The notes under the pieces: model-generated
What the model was told of the DNA's origin: nothing
Databases searched by the model: none
What the model saw: the letters and a program-made list of their open reading frames with translations, nothing else
Assembly (NCBI GenBank): GCA_032718475.1
Contig: JAUCBJ010006805.1
Span: 62,001 to 126,000 of the forward strand
Direction: 5' to 3'
Source: Nemertoderma westbladi
Taxonomy: Eukaryota; Xenacoelomorpha; Nemertodermatida; Nemertodermatidae
Length of the DNA: 64,000 nucleotides
In this document: positions 46,562 through 58,030 of the stretch, in pieces
Layout of the letters: each line of letters starts with the position of its first letter
How positions within the stretch are numbered: the stretch's first letter is position 1
Program-made: the position numbers and the translations under genes

Positions 46562-47232
46562 AGTATTATTATTATATCGGAACCTGAACAGATCGGAACT
46601 GAGATAGGCCTAGCACCCAGCCAGAGCCTATGCGGCATATACAGCACATATGGTTACTGGGAATGATCTGGTATCCGGTTTGGAACTAAAGTACTTTATA
46701 ACTAACAACACCCAATCCTTCTCTGCTAGCATCTCCCCATAGAAGTCTATAGGGATCATTCCACCCTGGCTGGTTGGCACTACTGCTGGTCAGACAGCAA
46801 TACAATCCCTATCTCATTCTGAATATCGTTTCTCAAACCTTTCACTAGTGATAGTTATCGGAGAATTTCGGGAGCTGCGGCTGTACGAAATATGTGACTT
46901 GGTGGGCGTGGGGGGTGGTAATTCATCTTTAGGACAGTGAGAGAGAGTCAGACTAATAAGACAGGTTGCTTATTCATTCTTAGCGAGAGATTCAAAATTG
47001 TTTATTTTGCCTAATGATTGGCTTATTATTCATTAATTATTTCCTTGAGGCAATGACATGGTAAATATATATAGGCCTAATATATTTCAGTATCACTACT
47101 ACATCGGCATCAGGTAAGTTTGAATATTTCCGACAAATTGGCTGGGTCGCCTTTAATCTCTTACTTACTGTATAAAACATAAATTCTTTGTATATCTCTG
47201 TTCTCCCATTCACTTCTTTGTTATCTTTTGCC
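46562..47232. other. Intergenic or possible intron, no gene seen
   Basis: No splice acceptor linked to a convincing downstream exon was found. Short open frames only. Confidence 0.35.
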
Positions 47233-48022
47233 ATTAGTTGGACAGTGAAGTCACATTTATCCATGTAGACGGTAAAAGCCCAGTCAGATCTTATTGACTG
47301 GTGATTACAAATAAAAGTCTAAATATCTAATGTTTATTATTAATAATTGAATTATAATTATTTGTTATAATATTTGACATCGTACTGGTAAACTCAATTT
47401 GTCGCTATTATGTGGTTAATATCAAGTGGTGCACAATTTTCACAATATTTGAAAGTTACATTTTTCGGCTAATTGTTTTTCAATACAGGTTTTCTGGGGC
47501 GCAAAATACATTGAAAAATATTTAAAAATGATATGATTACTATAAATGGCTGCTTAGTCCTCTCGGCGTTTAGCCCTCACAAACCCGTACAACGCAATAA
47601 ACAAGGTGACACAACCACATTTTGCACCCACTTCCGAAAAATACAAGTTTGAGATTTCTAGTTCGATAATTATATATTCCATTGAATTCAGCAACAGCCA
47701 TAAACCTCTAAAACGCAAGAAATAAATTGTCACAAGCAATTTTATGTATTGAATGGATTTTGGTGCAACTCGTATATATTTCATCGAAACCAGAACCCCA
47801 ATTGCGTAAAAAACAAGTTTCAAACAATTTTCCATTAGTTGGACAGTGAAGTCACATTTACCCATGTAGAGGGTAAAAGCCCGGTCAGATCTTATTGACT
47901 GGTGATTATTACAAATAAAAGTCTAAATATCTAATGTTTGTTGTTAATAATTGAATTATAATTATTTGTTACAATATTTGACATCGTACTGTTAAACTCA
48001 ATTTGTCGCTATTATTTGGTTA
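47233..48022. repeat. ~190-bp direct repeats flanking an element-3 fragment
   Basis: The segment beginning CCATTAGTTGGACAGTGAAG at about 47233-47423 recurs at about 47830-48022. Between them, about 47430-47828, lies a rearranged piece of TTAA element 3: TTTTTCGGCTAATTG, GGTTTTCTGGGGCGCAAAAT and ACAAACCCGTACAACGCAA all match 44210-44290, 44780-44800 and related modules, without TTAA termini. Confidence 0.75.
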
Positions 48023-48473
48023 ATATAATATCGCCTATATTCAAATCAAATTCAAATACATTTTACACATGTTAAAACCATGTAGGTCTATATAGCTAAG
48101 CATTATTGATAACCTGGACAATCGTGTCAGATTTACGTGTGCTGTCTTACCTCTAACTTAATAAATAATTAATATATGGCGATATTTCAGACCCTCATTG
48201 CAAGCTCTAATAATAATATATAATATAATAGCGATAATAATATAAACAGATATAGACTTGCCACAATGCGTTTCCCCAAAAGGGAAACACAATCACCAGA
48301 CTTGAGCCCTTACATAAATAATTAGTCATAATAATAAATATATAATAAACAAATAAATAATTTGCTTGTTGTATTGTGTTGCCACACCCTCCCGGTACTG
48401 TATACTAGTGAAATATAATAGATGATCAATTACCGTAATAGACTGAGCGAAACATTGAGCAATTCAACGCAAT
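48023..48473. other. 5' flank of copy D, no gene seen
   Basis: AT-rich host sequence up to the target site. Confidence 0.4.
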
Positions 48474-48478
48474 CGTGG

Positions 48479-49694
48479 TGTAAAAGCTTTTGTGGGATAA
48501 CTGATTCGTTTGCCTTGTTGGCCAGTTCCCCCCCAGTCGCTAAGAATACTCTCAAAGTGATCTACAGCTAAAAATAGTGCAAGTTACCAGCTTATTGGCT
48601 GATTTGCTGTACGCAGGCATCTGGGCTCTGTTTAATCGGCCAACAAGCCTAGGGAGGTTGCGTCATAGCCTTGTTTTTGTATCTCCCAATAGAATTTTGA
48701 GTTAGCCTTGATTTGACCTATCACAGAGTACTGAACTGAAAATTTCCTATCTCACTGCTCTTTCTCTGTGTTGAACGGGAGCTTCGTGGAATAAGAGTGG
48801 TTGGTATACTCGTATAGAGCAGTAGTCACGAGTTTTTCAAAGCCACGAAAGAACGGCTTTTTAGTGTTTTGTGCTTTCTGCTTTTTAGCTCAACACTAGT
48901 AGGTTTAATTACAAGGACATATATCCTTTAACTGACGAAACAAACACTCTGCAATTTCGTAATCACTGCATACTGCAGTACTGCATACACTGCATACTGT
49001 GTAACACTGTGCATACTTTTATATTGTTATACTGCTATTTACTGTCAGTTCTTCATAATATGGTTGATGAATTATTATATTTGGAATAACGAGAAATAAC
49101 CCCGAAACCCAATATTCTTGATATACCGAAGGTAAGAGAGAAAGGTTACAGATAAACGATTGTGACTTATGTTAAAGTGGTTTGAAGTGAATCTAATGTT
49201 ATTTGATAGACCCTACATGAGTCAGTCTGTGTTCCTTTTATATGTGACTAAAATCAGTGAAGATCGGCAGATTAGTGTGCAGTATTGTGCAGCATTGTGT
49301 ATGAGTGAGTCTGTTAAAGAAGCATTCCTAAAGAATGCGCCATATATGTGAATTATAATTAAGCCATATCGTTGTGAGTAGTTTAAGTCATAACTCTGTT
49401 TATGTAGATAAAGCGCCACGTCCTAAAGGAACTGTTAATATTCCCGAAGGTAAATAATATTGTCAGAGATTATATAATACTGTCAGTCGAATAATACATT
49501 AGGCTTACATAGCAACAAAATTAAACCGTCGAACCCAATCTCCCGGGAATATCCAGCGGGTGAATGGTCGCGCACGGATTGGTTTCGACTAGTGTAGTGA
49601 ATCAAATACTTGTCATAGGCTAAAAAGCGATTTAATATCTAGAAGACATCTTAATTTGGCGGGTTAAACTGCCAAAGGTCTGAAAGCGCGAACA
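48479..49694 (+). repeat. 5' LTR of copy D (1,216 bp)
   Basis: TGTAAAAGC...GCGCGAACA with TG...CA ends. Same subfamily as the copy B LTR. Open frames at 49169-49351 and 49222-49419 recur exactly at 60309 and 60362 because the LTRs match; they are not genes. Confidence 0.95.
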
Positions 49695-51932
49695 TTAAAG
49701 GATATATGGCTTCTTTGTTGCAGTAAGCAATAAAGTTGAAAGTACCGGTCAACCGGTAAACCTGAACCGGTACATCTGTAGGTCAGTAGTCGGTAGGCCC
49801 AACCGCTAGAACCGGTACTTCTGTATTCCGTGGGCCTAGCTGTCCTAACCGGTACTTCCGTATAAGTACACTAGTATTATTCGATTTGATTGTTGTATAC
49901 CGGTAGGTCTTAGTACTTAATCAGGGAACGGCCGCCCTGATTTTTTATTGAGATTTTACTTATTTCTGTCAAGTTTTATTTATTTGTAGGCCAGTATTGA
50001 ACAGAAGGCGTGTAAGCCTGATCAGATTGTACAGACGATTTGTAGGCTGAGCTGTTGTCTGATTGCTGTTAAGTCCGAACGAATTGCAGTGTGTGTAGAT
50101 CACCTGTCCGATTAAGTACGATTAGGCAGTAGGGGCAGCGAACGCTGTAAGGTAAACCCCCAACTAAAGAATAAGTCGCACTACTGGGTTAGAGCGCATA
50201 CTCCCTAATCATTTCGGAGTCTGCATGTCCTGTAGTTTATTTAGGCTTGAGAGTAGTCTGCCATCGTTTAGTCTGTACTTTGTTTGTGTAAGTCTGTACG
50301 GGTAGCGTATAATTTTATTTAGATAATTTGTAGGCTGGATAGCTGTCTGGCTGTTATTAGGTCTGAGCGGATTGCCGCGTGTGTAGATCATCTGTCCGAT
50401 TAAGTACGGTTAGGCAGTAGGGGCAGCGAACGCTGTAAGGTAAACCCCCAACTAAAGAATAAGTCGCACTACTGGGTTAGAGCGCATACTCCCTAATCAT
50501 TTCGGAGTCTGCATATACCGTAGTTTGTTTAGGCTTGATAGTAGTCTGTCAGTGTTCGGTCTGTATTTTGTTTGAGTAGTTTGTACGCGTAGCGTAATAT
50601 TTATTATTCAGAGTTTATGCGATTATCAGCAACATTCATTCCCCAAGTTTGTTCCTACAGTAATTGTGTTTGTTATACATACCGTTATAGTTAAATTAAC
50701 CCCGGTACTACACGGGCTGCTCGGCGTAGGTAAAGACTGGTGATTTTGTGCATCGGTCACTCCAGCAGATGCCGTGGTTCCTTTAGCTGTTCAAGTATAT
50801 TTAACTACTGATTATCTGTTGTACAAGTACTCGTACCTAATTTAGGGTTTAGTGTACAGTACTTTCCGAAGTAATTATTGTAGGCATTATATTTGTGTTG
50901 TAAAGTGGTTGATAGGCACATTCGATTAGCTCTATTAACTTCTAGGTAGGAACACTCCGTGATACATAACGTAGAACCTATAGCGATACGGCTATAGGTC
51001 GTCAGGCGGTGGTATTTTCCTATCTAGACAACGCAGTGTATTTACTACTACTTATTATTTCAAATACCGTAGTACCCTGTCCGTTGTAATAACCGGTTAT
51101 CTAACCCTTTGTTAGGCTGGTTTGTAGACTTCTTGTAAAATTACCCTAAAAAATTCGTATTTTGTGTTTTTTGTAAATTTTTGTGTTTATTTAGAGATTG
51201 TAATCTCAACCCGAATCGTACGTAATTTGTAGTATTAAGTAACTTAGGTAAATTAGAATTATTTGTTTTAGTGTCCTATAAGTAACACTTCACTGAAAGC
51301 GCACCGCTTTGTGTAGTGATTACTCCCCAGAAATAATAACATTTATTTCAAACATTGACAAAACCCATTAAACGGGTATATATATAGGCTATTATAAATC
51401 AAATCTAACGATTTATAAATAGTAGGCCTACCATACAACCATTAGGTCTCCATATCAGTTGGTCTACTGCTCAAATAGCGGTAATAAAGTAAGTAAAGTA
51501 ACCAAGTAACCCTAAAAATTCAGAAATTCAGTTATTTAAAATAATTGATATACCGGTATTTATAATAGGCTTATTATATTTATTTCTATAAATTTTAGGT
51601 TGAAATCATACCGGTATTCTGTAATTAATTCTAGTCTGTAATTATACTTATATATATACACTATAAGTGTAAACTGCATACCGGTATCCACGATAGGCCT
51701 ATTATATATTTATATATATTTGTGCTAAAATTATATACCGGTTTCTGTGAAAAACCTAGTCTGTCATAATACTTATATATACCATAAGCATACCGGTATT
51801 CTAATATTATATATATCACGCTACACTGGGTAGCAGTATCGGTAATTAATTACTAGGCTAGCAGTTAATACTGAATTACTAGACTTGCTTAGACTGTAAT
51901 ATAGCAGTAGGCATTCAACTGTACAACCAAAC
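49695..51932 (+). other. 5' leader of copy D (2.2 kb)
   Basis: Unusually long untranslated leader between LTR and Gag. It contains the 49713-49735 hairpin, ACCGGT-rich sequence (about 49744-49870), a 288-bp tandem duplication, and AT-rich tracts with TACCGGTATT words (about 51550-51800). No canonical TGG primer-binding site is adjacent to the LTR; TGGCTTCTTTG at 49707 is the nearest candidate, overlapping the hairpin. Confidence 0.65.
50041..50616 (+). repeat. 288-bp tandem duplication in the leader
   Basis: Sequence from about 50041 (TGTAGGCTGAGCTGTTGTCT) repeats from 50329 with a constant offset of 288 bp; the core AGGGGCAGCGAACGCTGTAA occurs at 50131 and 50419. Copy C has one copy at the equivalent place, so the duplication arose in the copy D lineage. 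Confidence 0.88.
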
Positions 51933-54900
51933 ATGTCTGACTCACAACAAACATTGTCAGATAGTCTCTTAGAGGGTGTTAGAATGAGTATTCGACTTAG
52001 ACAGCGTCTTAAAAGGATCTGTGACCAAGATCAAAGTATGGAACATCCCAGACCAAAGTCTAAGTCCCCTCCTACTGTGCGAAAGATCATCCCTCAAGTA
52101 GTAGTATCAGACCCTAGGCTAGTCCAACATCGTAGGTCTATCATAGGCACTCGAGCTCAGGTCAAGCGGGACCAAGAAGCAGCGGAACAGCAACAACCCG
52201 CGAGTCAAGAACTTATTCCTCAGCGGCCCAGCAGCTCCAGTAGTGAGGATACTGTAGAGCTGACGCCCAAACGCGGAGCGAAGATGGCGGATAAGGTTTA
52301 TGATGAGTGGCCAACCTATGAAGAATCAACCGACGCCACTTCTTCTCAAGAAGAAAGCGAAGTGACAGCAGAGAAACCGCATAAGAGGGATGCTATTGAC
52401 ATCTATCTGTCAGACTATCAACGCTTTGTAGGAGATGAAGAGTTGAGGAGAAGGCTGGAGGGGCTTAGCCCTAATAGTGAAGGAACCAAGCTTGTGCTGG
52501 ACGCAATCGATGCGGAAATGTTAGCTGCGAATCAGGCTAAATTTGATGAACAACTCCGCATCACTAGAGTCCAAGAAGAGCAAGTAAAGAAAAAACTTAT
52601 AGAAGACAGAAAGAAAATAGCAGCGGCCTTTGCAGCTGCAGTGGCAGAGGCAGAAAGAAAGGCGGCAGCGGCCAAGGCAAAAGCGGCAGAGGCAGCGGCA
52701 GCGGCCGAAGCTGAAAGAAAGGTGGCCGAGGCTGAAAGAAAGGCCGCAGAGGCAGTGGCCGAAGCGGAACGGAGGGCATCTGAAGAAAAAGTCAAACTAG
52801 AGTTGGATAATCTTCAAGAGAAGCACGATTACTTAAATAAACAGATAACGGCTAGTGATATGCAGCTGATAAGTCGGACTACTTCCAAGAGACAGGGATT
52901 TACATCCTCTGATGAAGGAGATACAACAGATACTGAAGGCAAAAGAAATAGATCTCGTCTAGGCAGACGTAGAAGAACATCCCACCGTCAGAAATTGCCT
53001 GATTTGCCTCCAGCTGTTAGAAGACAACTAAATAACACCAACTTAGGTAGTACAGAACCCACAGACCAAATAATTGAAATAGAAAGACTCCCTACTATAG
53101 TAGATGAGCCTGAAATAATTAGGCCTGTTCTTGAAATCACCCCTACGGTGATAGACACACCTGTGCTCCCTGAAGCTACCTATAAATTCCCTCTGCATAG
53201 CACTAAGCTACCTGTGCCCCGTAGAACTGCCCAGGAGACAGTTCAGGTCCTGGACCCCGAGCGAAATATTCCAAATTTGTCGCCCGTTGTCCCTCGTCTG
53301 CCCGCTACGACGTTGGCGGATCCCGTTTCGGCGGTTGATTGGGTAGACGAGAGACGGCGGGGGATGGATATCCTGCTCGGGCAGATGCAGGAGACTGTCC
53401 AGCAGTTCAAGGGCACAGTAATGGAAAGTAGACTAGAGTTGCAAGAAGTGCAGCAAAGTATCGCGTTAGAACGCGATAAATTAGTAAATACTCAAAGAGG
53501 TATACCACCACCCTCTGTAACAATGTGTCAACCTGTTAGGTCTGAAGTATCTCATGCGCAAGGTGTGGAGCCTACACGCATATATACTGCTAGCGAAGTA
53601 GAAACTCCTATAGTGAACCCTATTAAGGGTAATTATAGACCTGTTGATAATGATATTCCACATAGAACTGATCATAATCCGAGAAATTTATATACCGATA
53701 ACTCGATATTAAATAACACGATGGCCCAAGAAAGTTTTACGCGTCAAATGGCTAGAACCGAAGCCCGGCAAGCGGTAAAGGTGGGAGAGATCGTCAAGTT
53801 CAATGGAGATGAGATGAAATGGTTACCTTTTAATGAATATTATAAAGATAACATACAGAACTCTGTACTATCTAACGGAGAGAAACTTAGATTCCTCATC
53901 GAATGTTTGGAAGGACCTCCCAAGTTAATGGCGTTAAAATTTATTGGACATCCAGATGGATTAAGACAAGTTTGGGATACACTAAACATCAGGTATGGTA
54001 ATAGGACTAACATAGCTAGGTATTTATATGCGAAATTAATGGCGCCCCGAAAGTTTCTTAGCAGCGGGATTATAGAGTTTTCCGATGAGATTCAGGAGAT
54101 CTGTAGACAACTAGATTGGTTAGGTAAGTCTCATGAATACCAGAATTCTATGGTTGTAGGAGCCTTAGCATCTACTTTGCCCAAGGGTGGAGTAGGTACA
54201 CGCTGGGACAAGAAAGTGTTATATATGATGGAACAACAACAACGAGACCCTACCATGGCTGATCTCATGTCATTCTTAGATGGAGAAGTGAAATTACAGC
54301 TCCTAAGACAGTCCAGAGAGAAGACACTGGAAAACAAGGTAAGTGAGAAACCCGTTTCTAGGAGAAGGGTAACACCAGTATGTTATACCTACGACGGTGA
54401 AAGCCAAACTTCTCAAGGAGAGGACAGCGGGAAAGACACTGACAGATCTTATTATGTCAATAAATTGCCTAAAGATCAGGTAAGTAAATCCGAGTCTCGA
54501 CCCAATGACAGAAGGGAACCGGTACAAAAAACCCTTCCTACGTCTCCTAAAAGAATTCAGGTGAGAAAGCCCGAGGAAAGAACAAGTGTGCACCACATAG
54601 CACAGGTTAAAGTAAGTAACATCAAGCCGAAATGTGTGCTGTGCGACGGGCCCCACCGTTTAAATGCGTGTGATAAATTCCTGAGGAAATCACTCGAGGA
54701 TAGACGTGAAGTCATGTGGAATAAGCGGTTGTGTTATAATTGCCTCAGACGAGGACACCAACGGCGAACCTGTAACTCCGACGCAAGGTGTGCAAAGTGC
54801 GGCGCAAAACATCATATCTTGTTGCACACGGAATTCGAACGAAACAGCCCGAGTCAGGTAAGTGAGTCCGAACTACATGTCCAATTCAGTGATGTGAACG

Positions 54901-56372
54901 ACACTGATCAATCTGAGATGGAAGGATTCTATACGGACGAGTTCTCCGACCAAAACGAATCCTGTTACCTAATAAACACCACCGCAGTGTATCGAGCACT
55001 CGTACATGAGAAAGACACAGACAGCGACCTTACCTTAACTACTTCCGATCAACAACCATCTTGGAAAGCGCCAACTTCCAATATAGGAATCCGAGAATTT
55101 CCTGTAGTTCAGTTACGGGTCCACGGACCTCAGAAGAGCTATATAGTGAACGCCCTCCTGGACTCCGGCAGCACAGGAACATTCATCGATAAAGAACTAG
55201 CCGAAGTCATCTTTGCTGGACAACCCAAGTTCCGAACCAAGCTAAACATGTCAGGGATCATGCAGGTTTGGAATTATACTGTAGCTGCCGACTATTATAT
55301 AGGTGAGTTGTCCACCCCCCAGGACGAACTAGGAGAACATAGCATCAGGTCAGTGAAAATGGTGGCTATAAAGAACTTCGCTACTACTCAAGCAGACCTT
55401 TATAATTGGGACGAGGATGAGAGCATCCAACATCTTAACATACCTCGATTCCAGACTGATTATCCTGGAGTGCAAATACTCATCGGCCAAAACGCGCATG
55501 AGGCGCTGGAGACATTAGAGAAACGGCCTGCTCAACCGCAGCCACTACAGACCTATGCGGTAAGAACTAGAGTAGGTTGGTACCTTACTGGACCTTCCCG
55601 TAGAATGCTCAGGGAAAGACTGCTTCAAGATCGCGTCTGCCAGGTGAGTGAATGGGAAGATGATACTAGTGAGGGAGACGACCCAACTGAGGGAACACCA
55701 CACTCCTCAGATAATGACAATCTTAGCTCCAATGTAGATCAATGGAGATATTGCCCCAAGAAGTTTAATCCAACGGACATCGCTTCCAGAGGAGCAACTC
55801 CTCAAGAACTGACAGATACTATAGACAGGTTAGGTGAACCCGACTTCCTGAGTAAGGAGAATGAATGGCCTCCCCATCTTACTCCGACTGAGATTAGACC
55901 AGCCAAGGGAGCGGAGAAAGTCGAACCTGAAACCCGGACGGGTGGATCGGAGTTATTTGAACCCGGGATAGATCTGTCGGTATTACATGTTGCCAGGGAC
56001 GACGCCGTGGATCTGGGCCTCCCCTCCGCGAGTGGATCCTTCATGAAGATCAGAGAGAGCGATTGGAGCTCTGGAACATCAGACGTCTCGCAGGGACTCT
56101 CACCCCTCCTGCAGAGAGCGACGGACCACTATAGCTCCTGGAATCGGCTTTGTGACGCCGTCATATACTTTGAGCGATGTTTCTATCGTCACTATTCCAG
56201 GACGAAGAGGAAACCTGGAATTGTATTCAGGATGCAGCGACTCAATCACCCAGTCGGTCGTTTGTGTTTATCGGAAGGGAATGGAGGACTCTCCGGAAAC
56301 TGTGGAAGGCAAGATTCTCTTCCCACGACCACCTCCCTAATCCTTCAAACATCTAGGGACTCCATAACGTAA
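51933..56372 (+). CDS. gag: Gag-protease polyprotein with in-frame RT and integrase deletions
   Basis: 1,479 codons open throughout. Residues 1-140 are basic and Ser/Pro-rich; about 200-310 form an Ala/Glu/Lys/Arg coiled coil (AEAERKAAA units); 597-800 is the BEL capsid-type region; about 900-965 holds three zinc knuckles; the aspartic protease motif LLDSGSTG is at about 1075. At about residue 1265 the frame jumps from the post-protease acidic stretch (SSDND) to VDQWRYCP of late RNase H. At about 1425 it jumps from HYSRTKR to KPGIVF of the integrase tail, ending in LPTTTSL plus a few residues. Both deletions keep frame. The ATG at 51933 is preceded by AACC, a fair context, and no upstream extension is needed. 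It would encode capsid-like particles and a protease, but no polymerase. Confidence 0.95.
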   Translation: MSDSQQTLSDSLLEGVRMSIRLRQRLKRICDQDQSMEHPRPKSKSPPTVRKIIPQVVVSDPRLVQHRRSIIGTRAQVKRDQEAAEQQQPASQELIPQRPSSSSSEDTVELTPKRGAKMADKVYDEWPTYEESTDATSSQEESEVTAEKPHKRDAIDIYLSDYQRFVGDEELRRRLEGLSPNSEGTKLVLDAIDAEMLAANQAKFDEQLRITRVQEEQVKKKLIEDRKKIAAAFAAAVAEAERKAAAAKAKAAEAAAAAEAERKVAEAERKAAEAVAEAERRASEEKVKLELDNLQEKHDYLNKQITASDMQLISRTTSKRQGFTSSDEGDTTDTEGKRNRSRLGRRRRTSHRQKLPDLPPAVRRQLNNTNLGSTEPTDQIIEIERLPTIVDEPEIIRPVLEITPTVIDTPVLPEATYKFPLHSTKLPVPRRTAQETVQVLDPERNIPNLSPVVPRLPATTLADPVSAVDWVDERRRGMDILLGQMQETVQQFKGTVMESRLELQEVQQSIALERDKLVNTQRGIPPPSVTMCQPVRSEVSHAQGVEPTRIYTASEVETPIVNPIKGNYRPVDNDIPHRTDHNPRNLYTDNSILNNTMAQESFTRQMARTEARQAVKVGEIVKFNGDEMKWLPFNEYYKDNIQNSVLSNGEKLRFLIECLEGPPKLMALKFIGHPDGLRQVWDTLNIRYGNRTNIARYLYAKLMAPRKFLSSGIIEFSDEIQEICRQLDWLGKSHEYQNSMVVGALASTLPKGGVGTRWDKKVLYMMEQQQRDPTMADLMSFLDGEVKLQLLRQSREKTLENKVSEKPVSRRRVTPVCYTYDGESQTSQGEDSGKDTDRSYYVNKLPKDQVSKSESRPNDRREPVQKTLPTSPKRIQVRKPEERTSVHHIAQVKVSNIKPKCVLCDGPHRLNACDKFLRKSLEDRREVMWNKRLCYNCLRRGHQRRTCNSDARCAKCGAKHHILLHTEFERNSPSQVSESELHVQFSDVNDTDQSEMEGFYTDEFSDQNESCYLINTTAVYRALVHEKDTDSDLTLTTSDQQPSWKAPTSNIGIREFPVVQLRVHGPQKSYIVNALLDSGSTGTFIDKELAEVIFAGQPKFRTKLNMSGIMQVWNYTVAADYYIGELSTPQDELGEHSIRSVKMVAIKNFATTQADLYNWDEDESIQHLNIPRFQTDYPGVQILIGQNAHEALETLEKRPAQPQPLQTYAVRTRVGWYLTGPSRRMLRERLLQDRVCQVSEWEDDTSEGDDPTEGTPHSSDNDNLSSNVDQWRYCPKKFNPTDIASRGATPQELTDTIDRLGEPDFLSKENEWPPHLTPTEIRPAKGAEKVEPETRTGGSELFEPGIDLSVLHVARDDAVDLGLPSASGSFMKIRESDWSSGTSDVSQGLSPLLQRATDHYSSWNRLCDAVIYFERCFYRHYSRTKRKPGIVFRMQRLNHPVGRLCLSEGNGGLSGNCGRQDSLPTTTSLILQTSRDSIT

Positions 56373-58030
56373 CAACATATGGAGTGGGTGTGTGACTCTA
56401 TTATTTTATATTATTTTATTATTTTTATATTTATGTATGTATTACTATGTAATTTTATTATAATCGTTTTCTTTAATTTTATTCAGTAGAATGTTATTTT
56501 AGCGATCATTTAGTAGATTAGTGCAATATATTAGTGTTTATTACGTACGTAATTACTTATAATATATATTTAGTGCGACGGCGAGAAATAATTATTTTTC
56601 TCTTTCCTTACTGTCCGTATCATATTATAAATACGTGACTACAGTAAGATGAAATATCCGTACTTATTAAAGTACAATAAAGCCACTACTATATTTAAGT
56701 ATTATTGGTAGGCAGAGTATTAGGAATGCAAAGTTCAGATCCTCGTGTCTCGGCTAAACCAAGCTCTGGGTAGACCTTGGAAACGACTTGCCTCTTCACA
56801 CTGACATTGCTTCGTGCGATATTGCTCTCATACCGTATATTAAATAATACATATAGTAGCGTGATGTCCCTTTAACAGTAGCGTATCACGCAAAATAAAT
56901 CTGTTAAACCCTTTGACCATCTGTAATTCTAGTCGATTAAGATATCGCGGCACCCACCGATATACTTGAAAGACAAATTCTAGAATCAGTGGTTAACGTC
57001 CCCAGACAAGTTCTGGAATAAATCGGTGCCCATCTCAAATATGAATTAGTTAATATTTACAAATCAAATAAGTCAAAATCTGTAAAATTCAGATCCTTCA
57101 ACGATTCTAGTCAATTAAGATATCGTAGCATTTACCGATATTCTTAAAAAAGACAATTGTCATAAAATTAAGGATCTTGTGTCCCTAGACATGTTCTAGA
57201 ATCAAAATATGTCCATTTAATTATCAAATAATAAAATTTCAGGGAATAAATTTAAATTCATGCCTTTTAATGAATTTAATAAATTGCCATTTTACGCAAT
57301 TTATAAAGTTCCCAAAATTCCATTAATTAATAGATCAAGGGAGCGGAGATTTATCTTATCATGCGTATGAGAGTGTGAAAGTCTCCCAAACATAGTCAAT
57401 AGCCGATAAAATTCATAAAGTCATGTATAAAACAGAACATTGACTATTAAAGAATACTATTAAATAACATCCCAGATCTGTATGCATTGGAATTACTCTA
57501 ATTCTACCGCTAGCTTTGCATAATGTCACCATAGCAACAACCACGCTAGAATTAGAATTGAGTTAAAAGAACAATAGAAAGCTTGTCCCATTGAATAGCA
57601 TAGGGAATAAATAGCGCACTACTAGTATCCAAGGATACATAATAATACAGTGACATTCTGGAAGGCATTGACTAACGGACAAATGGCTCGAATGTGTGTA
57701 ATTTGTGACAAGTTGTGTGTGTGGTATTTGTGAGTTTGTAGGTGAATGTTACTGCTAAGGCGTGTTTACAGTAGCCAGTCGCAATCGTAAAGTAACCTAA
57801 CTCTCCAAGGAATACCTGAAGTACATCTAAGCCTTTGGGACGGACAGTCGAGTGACTTGTGCCGGTTGTCGTTGTCGTTGTGCGGCTACGTCGTTGGCGA
57901 AAGTACGGCGGCGACGACACATTGGCGCTGAGGATCTCGTCCTGTCCGGGGGTTGATTGGGGTAGGCAGCGACGCCCGCTCGCCTAAATATAAACTCATT
58001 ATAATATGGATAAACTCATATATAGCAGAT
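56373..58030 (+). other. Pol-ORF3 spacer of copy D
   Basis: Counterpart of 2110-3843 (opposite strand). AT-rich first part, with two related blocks carrying GACAAGTTCTGGAAT (about 57005) and GACATGTTCTAGAAT (about 57188); a GC-richer second part from about 57770. No ORF. Conservation between copies suggests a functional non-coding segment. Confidence 0.6.

Noticed and set aside
49169-49419. 60- and 65-codon frames, repeated at 60309-60559
   Set aside because: They sit in the two matching LTRs of copy D; no motif or conservation beyond that.
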